Of a stretch of 47,384 bases of DNA, positions 15,223-23,631 are shown piece after piece. Under the pieces are notes generated by a model that saw nothing but the letters and a program-made list of their open reading frames with translations, had not been told where the DNA came from and ran no database searches. The stretch comes from SIG607 sp045586405 (GTDB taxonomy: Bacteria; Bacillota; Clostridia; Oscillospirales; Acutalibacteraceae). Position 1 is the first letter of the stretch; each line of letters begins with the position of its first letter. Position numbers and translations under genes: made by a program. Location: positions 1 through 47,384 of the forward strand of contig JAZNAG010000058.1 in the NCBI GenBank assembly GCA_045586405.1, read 5' to 3'.

Positions 15223-15703
15223 ATTCTTCGGCCTCACAAATGATTTTTAGTTTTTTTCTACCAAATTCCAAACGCTTTTTTACAGCTGATTCACTAATTT
15301 TTAAAATTTTTGCGACATCTTTAACAGGATATCCCTCAATATAGTGCAAAATCATTACAACTTTATATTTTGTTGGCAATAACGATAACTCCTCAACGAT
15401 ACTATGACTTTTGCTATCAGAAATAAAATTGTTAAATTCAGAAATATCAGTTTCCGGATGAGAAAATTTAAATCGGTTTATATTTTTACAACGGTTAACA
15501 GCAACTGTTATTAGCCAAGATTTTTCCTTATTTTCATTTTCGAAACTCGGCCTCTTTCTTATGTATTGCAAAAAGGTGTCCTGTACTACATCTTCTGCAT
15601 CGTGATAGTTTTTATGCAATATATAACTTGTCCGAAATAATATATCTGTATATTTTTCTATTGCAATTTCTAAATAGTCTTTTTTGAGAGTAGTATTTTT
15701 CAA
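15212..15703 (-). CDS. ECF-type RNA polymerase sigma factor
   Basis: A 163-residue sigma-70 family factor of the ECF type: region 2 contains HKNYHDAEDVVQDTFLQYI and the promoter-melting segment KSWLITVAVNRCKN; region 4 contains LPTKYKVVMILHYIEGYPVKDV and the helix-turn-helix AKILKISESAVKKRLEFGRK. No region 1 or 3, as expected. Start is a TTG at 15703 after GGGGTGA. It is the first gene of the leftward nine-gene operon ending with the secreted peptide (9868) and probably directs that operon; the membrane protein encoded next likely holds it inactive. Confidence 0.93.
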   Translation of the reverse strand: MKNTTLKKDYLEIAIEKYTDILFRTSYILHKNYHDAEDVVQDTFLQYIRKRPSFENENKEKSWLITVAVNRCKNINRFKFSHPETDISEFNNFISDSKSHSIVEELSLLPTKYKVVMILHYIEGYPVKDVAKILKISESAVKKRLEFGRKKLKIICEAEEYDS

Positions 15704-15846
15704 ACCTACTTCACCCCTCTATAATATATAACAATTAAAACACTAAATTGGTGAAATTTAAATTAAAATTTTTTCAATTCTATTATAACAATATATAAAC
15801 AGTTAAAAGAGGTAAACGGTTCGATTATAGAATGCTCAGGCGCACC

Positions 15847-15987
15847 AAAAATTCCAAGGACTTTAAGTTCTTGGAATTTTTACTTATTACCTCTTCACTA
15901 TTCACTCTTCACTAAAAATAGTCCTTGAAATTTTGAAGTAATAAGTAAGAGGTAATAGTTAAGAAGTTCGGAGTCTGCTTCGCAGAC
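15847..15987. repeat. Dyad repeat cluster (possible MITE-like element)
   Basis: A perfect 12-bp hairpin AAAAATTCCAAG / CTTGGAATTTTT (15847-15881). AGTCCTTGAAATTTT at about 15920 is an inverted near-copy of the hairpin's left arm (14 of 15). ACTTATTACCTCTTC at about 15882 is inverted as AAGAGGTAATAG at about 15948, so the region folds as a long dyad. A separate short palindrome GTCTGC-TTC-GCAGAC lies at 15973-15987. No ORF. It lies upstream of the sigma operon and may be a small non-autonomous repeat. The rest of 15704-16064 shows nothing else I can support. Confidence 0.5.
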
Positions 15988-16064
15988 AAATTTATAGGAT
16001 TTCGGCATTTTCTTTTTCTCGCAAACGTACAGAAATTTAGGTTTCGTACTGTTTATCGACTGCT

Positions 16065-16119
16065 AAAACCCAGTATTTATGCGGTTTTACGGAAGAATAC
16101 TATAAGAGCATCTCGACCA
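16065..16119 (+). other. Possible integration scar: hairpin motif plus tRNA 3'-end remnant
   Basis: AAAACC-12 bases-GGTTTT (16065-16088) shares the loop part TATTTATGC and both arms with a motif at 35155-35178 between the two tRNA-Pro copies. It is followed by GCATCTCGACCA (16108-16119), which looks like the last bases of a tRNA (acceptor strand plus CCA; CGAGATG would be its partner, as in many tRNA-Pro). The bases just before it do not look like a T-arm, so only a short piece remains. This may be the right attachment end of the element that starts left of the window. Confidence 0.4.
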
Positions 16120-16124
16120 AATTT

Positions 16125-16160
16125 CCGAGTTTGACCTTTAGGTTAGGCTCGGAATTTTTT
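16125..16160 (+). terminator. Rho-independent terminator
   Basis: CCGAG...CTCGG with inner GACC/GGTT, followed by AATTTTTTTT. It directly follows the tRNA-like remnant and resembles the CCGAGTTT... terminator after the intact tRNA-Pro at 35362, supporting a tRNA origin. It lies upstream of the promoter at 16181 and insulates it. Confidence 0.7.
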
Positions 16161-16180
16161 TTCGGTGGTAAGTAATCACA

Positions 16181-16209
16181 TTGACTTAGAATAGGTATCG
16201 TGATATAAT
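16181..16209 (+). promoter_or_regulatory. Promoter of the GH63-like gene
   Basis: TTGACT (16181-16186), a 17-base spacer and a perfect TATAAT (16204-16209), 64 bases upstream of the ATG at 16273. No operator-like dyad was noticed. Confidence 0.75.
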
Positions 16210-16272
16210 CTAAAATAATGATAAATATAAGGTTTCGACCATAGATTTTCAAAAAACGGAGGGAATTTCGTT

Positions 16273-18357
16273 ATGTTGGGTGAATTAAACATTAACCGCC
16301 TGCTTGAAAACTCACGACGCAGTGACGTACGCGGATATAATATTTATACTTGCGGCAAACGAAATTTAGACAGACACAGCCAAGAAAATCCTTTTTTAAA
16401 GCAATGGGACGATGCAGAGCTTGGACTTCACGGCATAGCGGCAATCGGTTATCAAATTGATAAAGCCGACCTTATTCTTCCTGTAATATCCGTAAACGGC
16501 ACAGTGCTGCGTTTCAATTTATGCAGAAATCGTTGGACACCTGCATATATGGACACATTTTACCGCTGTCAACCTTTCGGTGAGTACCAAAAATCAGGGC
16601 TTATCGCAATAAGAGAAAGAAAATGTTTTACAAAGGACGACACCTTTATTTCGCATCTTACATTGTGTAATGACTCACGTAACCCCATAACCTTAGAAAT
16701 ATCCCTTTCTGTACCCTTTGAGAAAATATCAAACGGCAGTTATTCGGTTAGTGCGATAACTGAGCCACGAAGTTTAAAAAGACGAATACCCCTTAATGGC
16801 TTTGCCTGTGCAAAAACCAATATGGGCGAAAAAGCGGTATTAACTATCCCCGGTGTGAGCAAGACAGAACTTCGTTATGGCTTTGCTTTTTCCGCCAAAA
16901 GCGCCTCGTTAGCCAACGATGCATTAAATTGCGCTTTAGCTCTTGATGATCCTTTTACCTGCTCAGAAGAGCGCTTTAACAGTTGGATGAACCGGTATGC
17001 CCCTAAACTTTATATAAATGACTTAGATTTATTAAAGGTATACTACTACCGATTTTTCGTTATAAAATCCTCTATCCACCAGCCCGACATAGTATTGCCC
17101 GAGTCAGATTTCAAGGGACAGTGTGTATACGAATGTCCCTTTGGCACGTGGTTCGGCGCTCCCGTTGGACTTCCTATCCCCTTGCAAATAGAAGAAATGA
17201 AATGGATGAAGGATACTTCGGCTTTACGCGCTAATATAGACACCTGGTGTAAGGGTCTTGGTGTAACACAGGGTTATATTCAGTTTACCCCTATGGCTAT
17301 ATGGAAAGCCTTTATTTTAACGGGTGACACAAGTATAATCTCTGACCACTTCGAAGAAATCAAAAATTACGTACTTAAAAAAGCTCCCGACCAAGAAGTA
17401 AAGCTTCCGTCAACCATTGGAAGCTGGATAACCGGTGCCGAATATCAACCCGCGTTCTATCAGTATACCAAAGAAAAGTGGGATTGGCGATATGATACCG
17501 AAGGCATAAAGGATGGGTTCCATTGCAGAACGCTGTACCGTGTTGATGAATGTGTTATGTATGCAGCTAATCTTCTTGCCTGTGCAAAAATGGCGACCCT
17601 TCTTGAAAAGAGCGAAGATGCTTCTTTATTCGGTACACGTGCAAACGAGGCTATAACTAAAATTAAAGAGCTTTTCTGGAATGAGGAAAAAGGATTTTTC
17701 TTCGACTTTGATCCGCAGGTTAATAAACAATGTGACGAGGCTTACGGTTACGACGGCTTTATGCCTATGATGTTCTCGCTTTTTGGAAAAGAGTATTATT
17801 CTGCTTTTGAAAAGCTTGACAAAGGTGAACGCTTTGACAGCGGATTCACGCTAACAAGTATAGGCAAGGACTGCCCTATGTATTGGTTTGATAACTGCAT
17901 TACAGGACCAACTGCCTCCAGCTTGTCAGAACCGCACCCTTATGGTTGCAGTTGGAACGGACCCGTATGGCCATACGCCGTTTCGCTTATGCTTGAAGCG
18001 CTGGGAAATGCCTCTTACTCAGAGTCTTCTCTCTCCCCTACTTTCAGTAGACTGTTTACCGAATATACCGATCTGCATTTTGATTATGGTGATCGTTCCA
18101 CACCCTGTATATGCGAACATTACCGCCCCACAGATGCTATTTCATTTTCCCCCTATACCGAGTATTTTCATTCCGAATGGATTAACCTTTTCTTCTCGTA
18201 CTTCCTTGGTATTCGCGTTTGTGAGGAAGAAATCAGCTTTAAGCCGCTGACAGATAAGGAATTCGTACTTGACGGAATAATTATAAAAGGAAAAGCATAT
18301 TGCTTCTCGCAGAAAAAATGCGACGGAGAAATAAAGCAGAGCATAACAGAACTCTGA
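16273..18357 (+). CDS. GH63/trehalase-like glycoside hydrolase (six-hairpin fold)
   Basis: A 694-residue cytoplasmic protein (no signal peptide) with the (alpha/alpha)6 catalytic barrel of GH63/MGH1-like glycosidases. Seen: the N-terminal beta-domain (about 1-240), then CPFGTWFGAPVGLPIPLQIE, GYIQFTPMAIWKAF, WRYDTEGIKDGFHCRTLYRV, and the signature WNGPVWPYAVSL near residue 560. Active-site acids cannot be fixed by eye. Substrate unknown; family members act on alpha-linked glucosides or mannosylglycerate-type sugars. It has a GGAGGG ribosome site and its own promoter, and is convergent with a GH32 gene, so the two are separate transcripts within a sugar-use patch. Confidence 0.8.
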   Translation: MLGELNINRLLENSRRSDVRGYNIYTCGKRNLDRHSQENPFLKQWDDAELGLHGIAAIGYQIDKADLILPVISVNGTVLRFNLCRNRWTPAYMDTFYRCQPFGEYQKSGLIAIRERKCFTKDDTFISHLTLCNDSRNPITLEISLSVPFEKISNGSYSVSAITEPRSLKRRIPLNGFACAKTNMGEKAVLTIPGVSKTELRYGFAFSAKSASLANDALNCALALDDPFTCSEERFNSWMNRYAPKLYINDLDLLKVYYYRFFVIKSSIHQPDIVLPESDFKGQCVYECPFGTWFGAPVGLPIPLQIEEMKWMKDTSALRANIDTWCKGLGVTQGYIQFTPMAIWKAFILTGDTSIISDHFEEIKNYVLKKAPDQEVKLPSTIGSWITGAEYQPAFYQYTKEKWDWRYDTEGIKDGFHCRTLYRVDECVMYAANLLACAKMATLLEKSEDASLFGTRANEAITKIKELFWNEEKGFFFDFDPQVNKQCDEAYGYDGFMPMMFSLFGKEYYSAFEKLDKGERFDSGFTLTSIGKDCPMYWFDNCITGPTASSLSEPHPYGCSWNGPVWPYAVSLMLEALGNASYSESSLSPTFSRLFTEYTDLHFDYGDRSTPCICEHYRPTDAISFSPYTEYFHSEWINLFFSYFLGIRVCEEEISFKPLTDKEFVLDGIIIKGKAYCFSQKKCDGEIKQSITEL

Positions 18358-18384
18358 TTTTGATTTTTTATTGTAACAAAAACG

Positions 18385-18422
18385 AAAAGACACGGCAACG
18401 CTTATGCGTTGCCGTGTCTTTT
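18385..18422. terminator. Bidirectional terminator
   Basis: A perfect 17-bp stem (AAAAGACACGGCAACGC, loop TTAT, complementary arm ending TTTT) between the convergent glycosidase genes. Confidence 0.95.
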
Positions 18423-18426
18423 ATTT

Positions 18427-19575
18427 TTAAAGAAGCGCTGTATAAACCTCTTCGCCGTTGTTTACATATACTTCAACAATATATCCGTCACGAAGAATTT
18501 TAATATTATCGGTTTTACCCTTATACACAACCGGATCGCGATCGGTACGTTCTATGATAAAGCCGTCCTCGGTTATCTTAACAGCAGGATCGCTATCTTT
18601 AAGCAAATGCTGAAGTTCCTTGACGGGATAGCCGTAAACCTTGCCGTCTTTAATTGTAACCTCTCGCGGTACCGACCAAGTACCTGCACATCGGGGAAGT
18701 TTTAAATACCAACCGGGTATCCAGGTTATAACAAGAATTCTGCCAAGGTGGTCTTTGAACATCTGTCCTGCATAAAGGTCAGGACCTTTATCATAACTTC
18801 CTTTAAGCTCAGGGGTGAATTTACAGTTTTCAAATGTACCGTACATTATGTGGAAATAGTGACGCCAGTCGCTAGGTACAACAGAGCAAGAAAGCAGAAC
18901 CTTTTCACCTTGGTCAATTATTGACGGACACTCGGTAAATATACAGTCTTGCCACTCTGAAACAATACCAGAATAGGTCCAGTTAAGTAAATCGCCACTG
19001 GTAAAGGCAAGTAATCTGCCAACCTTATTTTCGGTAGCCGCTGTGCCTGTACCTGTAGCCATTATACAGTAATATTTGCCCTTATAGTAAGTTACGGCAG
19101 GATCGCGAAAATCAGGAAAACCGTCATTCTCGGGATAGCCCTTTATTACCGGATTTTTATCATACTTTGTAAAATTGATACCGTCCTTAGAATAAGCTAC
19201 GCTTACACTTTCCACTCTCTTGTCGGTACCGTCAATATATATAACAGAAGCATAGAAGATATATAAAGTATCGTCTTTAACTATTGCGGTACCCGACCAA
19301 CAGCCGCCCTCATCATAAGGCATATCGGGGGCTATGGCAATAGGAAGTTCTTCGAAGTTTTTGAAATCTTTGGTCCTTGCGTGGCCCCAAGACATAATGA
19401 GTCTTTCATTATTTGGGAATTCCTTATACGGCATAGTCTGATAAAAAAGATGATAATAACCGTTAAAATACACAAGTCCGTTAGGATCATTAACCCAGCC
19501 TTTTTGGGGCTTATAATGATAATCAAGCTTTGCACTGTAATCGTAATTTTCTTTACTGAAGTTAAAAATAGGCAT
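18427..19575 (-). CDS. Glycoside hydrolase family 32 (beta-fructosidase type)
   Basis: A 382-residue protein with the three GH32 active-site blocks: WVNDPNG (about 27-33, nucleophile Asp), FRDPAVTYY (transition-state Asp) and the acid/base Glu in TECPSI. No signal peptide, so it acts on imported sucrose, sucrose-phosphate or fructo-oligosaccharides. It is shorter than typical GH32 enzymes (about 450-500 residues): the five-bladed propeller is complete, but the C-terminal beta-sandwich is reduced to about 60 residues. ATG 19575 has AAAGGAG. No neighbouring transporter or regulator. Confidence 0.88.
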   Translation of the reverse strand: MPIFNFSKENYDYSAKLDYHYKPQKGWVNDPNGLVYFNGYYHLFYQTMPYKEFPNNERLIMSWGHARTKDFKNFEELPIAIAPDMPYDEGGCWSGTAIVKDDTLYIFYASVIYIDGTDKRVESVSVAYSKDGINFTKYDKNPVIKGYPENDGFPDFRDPAVTYYKGKYYCIMATGTGTAATENKVGRLLAFTSGDLLNWTYSGIVSEWQDCIFTECPSIIDQGEKVLLSCSVVPSDWRHYFHIMYGTFENCKFTPELKGSYDKGPDLYAGQMFKDHLGRILVITWIPGWYLKLPRCAGTWSVPREVTIKDGKVYGYPVKELQHLLKDSDPAVKITEDGFIIERTDRDPVVYKGKTDNIKILRDGYIVEVYVNNGEEVYTALL

Positions 19576-19727
19576 AAATCAAACTCCTTTTTGCTACACT
19601 AAAAACATAATAACACGGTAAAGTTCACTTTGCAATATATAAATCTTGTCTTTATATTCGCTTATTTATTGCAAATAAAAGAATAATATAGTATAATATT
19701 TTTATATTACTTTCCGAGGTGCAAAAA

Positions 19728-20783
19728 ATGACCAAAATCGATATATTTTCCGGCTTTTTAGGCGCAGGAAAAACCACTCTTATTAAGAAACTTTTAAAGG
19801 AAGCCTTTTCGGGCGAACAAATTGTTATTATAGAAAACGAATTCGGCGAAATAGGAATTGACAGCGGTTTTTTAAGTGAAGCCGGTGTTCAGATAACCGA
19901 AATGAACCAAGGCTGTATTTGTTGCTCACTTGTTGGAGATTTCGGCAAGGCATTAAGCAAGGTTATAACCACCTATAATCCCGACAGAATTCTTATTGAG
20001 CCCTCGGGTGTAGGAAAGCTGAGCGACGTTATTAAAGCCGTAAAAGACCTTGATTTAAAGGATATTATTCTTAACAGCTATACTGCTGTTGTTGATGCCG
20101 GTAAGGTTAAAATTTATTCTAAAAACTTTGGCGAATTTTATAACAACCAAATTGAAAATGCAGGTACAATTATTTTAAGCAGAACCGACAGCATTTCTCA
20201 CGAAAAGCTTGAAAAGGCTGTTGAAATTTTAAAAGATCATAACGCTGAAGCTGTTATTGTTACTACCCCTTGGGATAAAATTGACGGTAAAGCCATTCTT
20301 AAGGCTATTGAGCAAAAGGATACTTTAAAACACAGTTTGAATGAACTTCATCACCATCATGAGCATGAACATCACCATGACCACGGTGAAGAATGTACCT
20401 GTGGCTGTCACGATCACGACCATGAGCACGAGCATCATCACGAGCACGGTGAAGAATGTACTTGCGGTTGTCATGATCATAATCACGAACATCATCACCA
20501 CCACGCTGACGAAGTTTTCTCAAGCATTGGTATTGAAACAGTCAAGAAATTTAGCAGTGACAAAATAAAAGAAATTCTTACAGCCATTGAAGAGAATAAT
20601 GAGTACGGCACCGTGCTTCGTGCAAAGGGCATTGTTGAAGAAGAAAACGGTGCTTGGCTCCACTTTGACTATGTACCGGGAGAAATCAGCGTCAGAAACG
20701 GCGCTGCCGGTATTATTGGCAGACTTTGTGTTATCGGCAAAGATTTAAACGAAGAAAAAATAAAAGCAATCTTTGAAATTTAA
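19728..20783 (+). CDS. CobW/ZNG1-family GTPase metallochaperone with His/Cys-rich insert
   Basis: A 351-residue G3E-family GTPase. Walker A GFLGAGKT (about 9-16), the zinc-binding CICC in GCICCSL (about 62-68), Walker B ILIEPSG, and a GTP-specificity region near SRTDS. Between the G domain and the C-terminal CobW_C domain lies a metal-binding insert (about 205-255) with two tandem copies of HGEECTCGCHDH flanked by His-rich runs. Members deliver zinc or other metals to client enzymes. Start ATG 19728 (AGGTG six bases upstream). A near-palindrome TTTATTGCAAATAAA precedes the -10 but does not match a Zur box well. Likely a transcript with the next gene, 12 bases on. Confidence 0.9.
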   Translation: MTKIDIFSGFLGAGKTTLIKKLLKEAFSGEQIVIIENEFGEIGIDSGFLSEAGVQITEMNQGCICCSLVGDFGKALSKVITTYNPDRILIEPSGVGKLSDVIKAVKDLDLKDIILNSYTAVVDAGKVKIYSKNFGEFYNNQIENAGTIILSRTDSISHEKLEKAVEILKDHNAEAVIVTTPWDKIDGKAILKAIEQKDTLKHSLNELHHHHEHEHHHDHGEECTCGCHDHDHEHEHHHEHGEECTCGCHDHNHEHHHHHADEVFSSIGIETVKKFSSDKIKEILTAIEENNEYGTVLRAKGIVEEENGAWLHFDYVPGEISVRNGAAGIIGRLCVIGKDLNEEKIKAIFEI

Positions 20784-20795
20784 GAGGTGTAAAGC

Positions 20796-21737
20796 TTGGA
20801 TATTCCCGTATATCTGTTTGTGGGTTTCTTAGACGCAGGCAAAACAAAATTTATTGACGAAACGCTAAAAGATCCTCGCTTTGAAAGTAACGAGCCCACC
20901 CTACTGCTTCTTTGCGAAGAAGGTGAGGAGGAATATGACACCGGCGCTTATAACGGCACAAAGGTAATAACCGAGGTTATTGAGGACGAAAAGGACCTAA
21001 GCGAAGAGTATCTTGACTGCCTTATTAAAAAAAGCGGCGCCACAAGGGTAATAGTTGAGTATAACGGTATGTGGCAATTAAAATCTTTTTATGATGCCAT
21101 GCCGAAAGAGTGGATTTTATACCAGGAGTTTCTGCTTATGGATGCAACCACCGCTGTTACCTACAATGCTAATATGCGAAGTTTAGTGGTTGACAAGCTG
21201 ACCGACGCCGAACTTGTTATTTTCAACCGATATGACGACAGCATTGATAAAATGGCGCTTCATAAAATTGTAAGAGGAATAAGCCGAAGAGCCGATATTG
21301 CCTATGAATATAAAGACGGCAGTATCGCCTATGACGATATTGAAGATCCGCTGCCCTTTGATATCAATGCAGATGTTATTGAAATTGAGGATAAAGACTT
21401 TGCTATCTGGTACCGCGATATGAGTGAGGAACTACCCAAATACGATAAAAAGACGGTTAAGTTTAAAGGCATCGTGGCTAAAAACACCGATATGCCAAAG
21501 GGAAGTTTTGTTCTCGGCAGACACGTTATGACCTGCTGTGCTGACGATATAACCTATTCGGGTATAGTGTGCGACTGGTCGGGTGCCGAAACCTTAAAAC
21601 AGCGCGACTGGGTTATTATAACCGCCAAAATTGAACTGAAAAAGCATAAGATGTACGGCAAAAAAGGTCCTGTATTAACGGTAGAAAATATAGCTCTTAC
21701 CTCTCCTGCCAACCCCGAACTTGCTACGTTTTATTAA
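20796..21737 (+). CDS. CobW-like GTPase fused to a DUF1980/YcgQ-like C-terminal domain
   Basis: A 313-residue protein starting at TTG 20796 after AAGAGGTG. Residues 1-150 look like a degenerate G3E GTPase: VGFLDAGKT (Walker A), then EYNGMW at the Walker B position, and IFNRYDD in place of NKxD; the CxCC metal motif is missing. The C-terminal 90 residues (FKGIVAKN, FVLGRHVMTCCADD, GIVCDWSG, DWVIITAKI) resemble the C-terminal domain of TIGR03943/YcgQ permease-associated proteins. It follows the His-rich CobW gene by 12 bases, so both probably serve the same metal pathway. The fusion and function are inferred. Confidence 0.7.
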   Translation: MDIPVYLFVGFLDAGKTKFIDETLKDPRFESNEPTLLLLCEEGEEEYDTGAYNGTKVITEVIEDEKDLSEEYLDCLIKKSGATRVIVEYNGMWQLKSFYDAMPKEWILYQEFLLMDATTAVTYNANMRSLVVDKLTDAELVIFNRYDDSIDKMALHKIVRGISRRADIAYEYKDGSIAYDDIEDPLPFDINADVIEIEDKDFAIWYRDMSEELPKYDKKTVKFKGIVAKNTDMPKGSFVLGRHVMTCCADDITYSGIVCDWSGAETLKQRDWVIITAKIELKKHKMYGKKGPVLTVENIALTSPANPELATFY

Positions 21738-21741
21738 AAAG

Positions 21742-21767
21742 AAAACCGAGTCTCAAGACTCGGTTTT
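21742..21767. terminator. Bidirectional terminator
   Basis: AAAACCGAGTC-TCAA-GACTCGGTTTT, an 11-bp perfect stem between the convergent genes ending at 21737 and 21772. Confidence 0.95.
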
Positions 21768-21771
21768 TAAA

Positions 21772-22356
21772 TTACTGAATTGCTTCAAGCATCTTCTTCA
21801 TTGACACTTCATACTCTTCCTGAGAGGAGTTTTTAAATATAAGAAGCTGGTCGACTACCGAAGAATCGTTAAGATTTTCAGGAATGTTGAAATTGATTTT
21901 TGAAATATATTCATCCCAGTTGGCGATTTTCCAGGTATCTCTTGGGGAGTTTCTTTCTATCATACGCTGTTTGCATACCTCAACATCGGTTTGCACCCAG
22001 ACAACAGTAAGACCTGCCCCGTACTCTCTAAGCTTTTTGCGAAGAGAAATCATATACTCGGTATTTCTGATTTCTCTTGTAAAGGGAGCGTTGATTAAAA
22101 CAATATCTTCATACTGAAGAGCCTCAAAAGCTAAATCAAGAGTAACCTCATATTCAACATTTCTGATATTATCCTGAAAAAACTGAGAGCTACGATTGAT
22201 TTCTTCACCCGCAACCTTAAAAACCATATTTGAAAGGGGTACAAGAGTATCCTTATCAAGATATACCACGTGGTCAAGGTTTGCTGCAAGCATTTTTGAA
22301 ATATATGTTTTTCCGCTTGCAGGGGGCGAAGTAACTAAAATCAATTTCTTTTTCAT
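21772..22356 (-). CDS. P-loop kinase-like ATP-binding protein
   Basis: A 194-residue single-domain P-loop protein: Walker A SPPASGKTYIS (about 10-20) and a possible lid or base-binding part IERNSPRDTWKIANW. It resembles small AAA_33-type kinases (zeta-toxin/polynucleotide-kinase-like and nucleoside kinase families) but no substrate can be assigned. It is a single gene with its own terminator, read leftward, with a TAGGAGAG ribosome site. Confidence 0.65.
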   Translation of the reverse strand: MKKKLILVTSPPASGKTYISKMLAANLDHVVYLDKDTLVPLSNMVFKVAGEEINRSSQFFQDNIRNVEYEVTLDLAFEALQYEDIVLINAPFTREIRNTEYMISLRKKLREYGAGLTVVWVQTDVEVCKQRMIERNSPRDTWKIANWDEYISKINFNIPENLNDSSVVDQLLIFKNSSQEEYEVSMKKMLEAIQ

Positions 22357-22517
22357 AACTTATCTCTCCTAAACTTCTTTGAGGACAGAAATAAAGCGGC
22401 AAACTTATTTGCCAAAGCATAACCGTCACAATTGCGGTAATTATAACATATATTTTATAAAAAAACAATATAATTATAGAAAAATATTTGAAAAAATGTA
22501 AATTTTTGTTTGTTTTG

Positions 22518-22546
22518 AAAAAAGGAGGCAGTTGCCCCCCTTTTTT
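22518..22546 (-). terminator. Terminator of the D-2-hydroxyacid dehydrogenase gene
   Basis: AAAAAAGG-A-GGCA / TGCC-C-CCTTTTTT with loop GT, one mismatch. It overlaps the stop codon of the leftward gene; the minus strand ends in a T-run. Confidence 0.8.
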
Positions 22547-23537
22547 ACCTTACTACATTTGCTTCTATTATATTATTTCTTTCAAACTGCAACGCATTTT
22601 CAAGTGTTGTTATGGCTATTGCATAAAGGGCATCAGCTGTGAGGAAGCCCTGATGTGAAGTTACTATTACATTAGGAAAGGAGAGAAGTCTTGCTGTAAC
22701 CGAGCTTTCAAGTATATCGTCTTCCCTGTTCTCAAATACATTATTATTTTCTTCTTCATAAACATCAAGCCCTACACCGAAAAACTTTCTGTCCCTTATA
22801 CCGCTTATAAGGTCATCGGTGTTTATAAGAGCGCCGCGAGAAGTATTGATAAGCAAAACGCCGTCCTTCATTTTCTTAATGCTTTCGCTGTTTATAAGAT
22901 GATAGGTATCCTTTGTCAAAGGACAGTGGAGGGATATAAGGTCACTATCATTAAACAATCTGTCAATATCGCAATACTCAATAAAATCAAGGTTATGGTT
23001 TTTATTGCTGTCAACCGCCAGTACCTTCATACCAAGACCGTTACAGATTTTACACATAGCGGTGCCTATTTTTCCGGTTCCTATAATACCTACTGTTTTA
23101 CCGTGAAAGTTTTTACCGGTTAGTCCTACAAGGCTGAAATTATTTTCCCTTACTTTAATATACGCTTTATGAATTTTTCTGTTAACGGCAAGAGCAAGGG
23201 CTATGGCGTGTTCGGCTACCGCTTCGGGCGAATATGCAGGTACTCGCATTACCGTTATTCCAAACTCTTTTGCAGCGGCAACATCTACATTATTAAAACC
23301 TGCGCAACGGAGCAAAACAAGTTTAACCTTGCATCTGCTCAGTATTTTTATAACAGTACGGTTAACGGGTGACGCCACAAAAACACATACAGCATCGTAC
23401 CCCATTGCAAGACTTGCTGTTGCGCTGTTAATATCGCTTTCAAGAAAATCGATTTCTATATTTTTGTACTTTTCTTTTAAATTGTTTTCAAAGGATTCTT
23501 TATCATACGCCTTTGTGTCATAAAATAATATTTTCAT
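22545..23537 (-). CDS. D-isomer-specific 2-hydroxyacid dehydrogenase (D-lactate dehydrogenase-like)
   Basis: A 330-residue NAD-dependent dehydrogenase. Seen: LLRCAGFNNVD (substrate side, Arg near 80), the dinucleotide motif GIIGTGKIGTAMC (about 148-160), SLHCPLT, LLINTSRGALINTDDL (catalytic Arg) and SHQGFLTADA (catalytic His), with a Glu in GLDVYEEE. Together these match D-lactate dehydrogenase (LdhA-like), which reduces pyruvate to D-lactate. I start at ATG 23537, preceded by AAGGAG; the open frame to 23567 adds 10 unlike residues. Other 2-ketoacid substrates are possible. Confidence 0.85.
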   Translation of the reverse strand: MKILFYDTKAYDKESFENNLKEKYKNIEIDFLESDINSATASLAMGYDAVCVFVASPVNRTVIKILSRCKVKLVLLRCAGFNNVDVAAAKEFGITVMRVPAYSPEAVAEHAIALALAVNRKIHKAYIKVRENNFSLVGLTGKNFHGKTVGIIGTGKIGTAMCKICNGLGMKVLAVDSNKNHNLDFIEYCDIDRLFNDSDLISLHCPLTKDTYHLINSESIKKMKDGVLLINTSRGALINTDDLISGIRDRKFFGVGLDVYEEENNNVFENREDDILESSVTARLLSFPNVIVTSHQGFLTADALYAIAITTLENALQFERNNIIEANVVR

Positions 23538-23631
23538 TTTACCACTCCTTGTTTTTATCTTTACCAAAAAGAATTGAAAAATGATTTTCTTTGTGATATA
23601 TTTTAAATAATAAATATAGGAGTATTAAATT

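Noticed and set aside
19680..19720. Zur-regulated promoter for the CobW gene
   Set aside because: The near-palindrome TTTATTGCAAATAAA does not match the Firmicute Zur box closely enough.
20343..20510. Repeats that might be a CRISPR-like array
   Set aside because: They are two in-frame protein repeats (HGEECTCGCHDH) inside a gene, without spacers. No CRISPR array was seen anywhere.
20341..20568. Plus-strand ORF of repeated Ile/Thr/Met and its minus-strand partner
   Set aside because: Shadows of the His/Asp/Glu codons in the CobW insert; no start signals.
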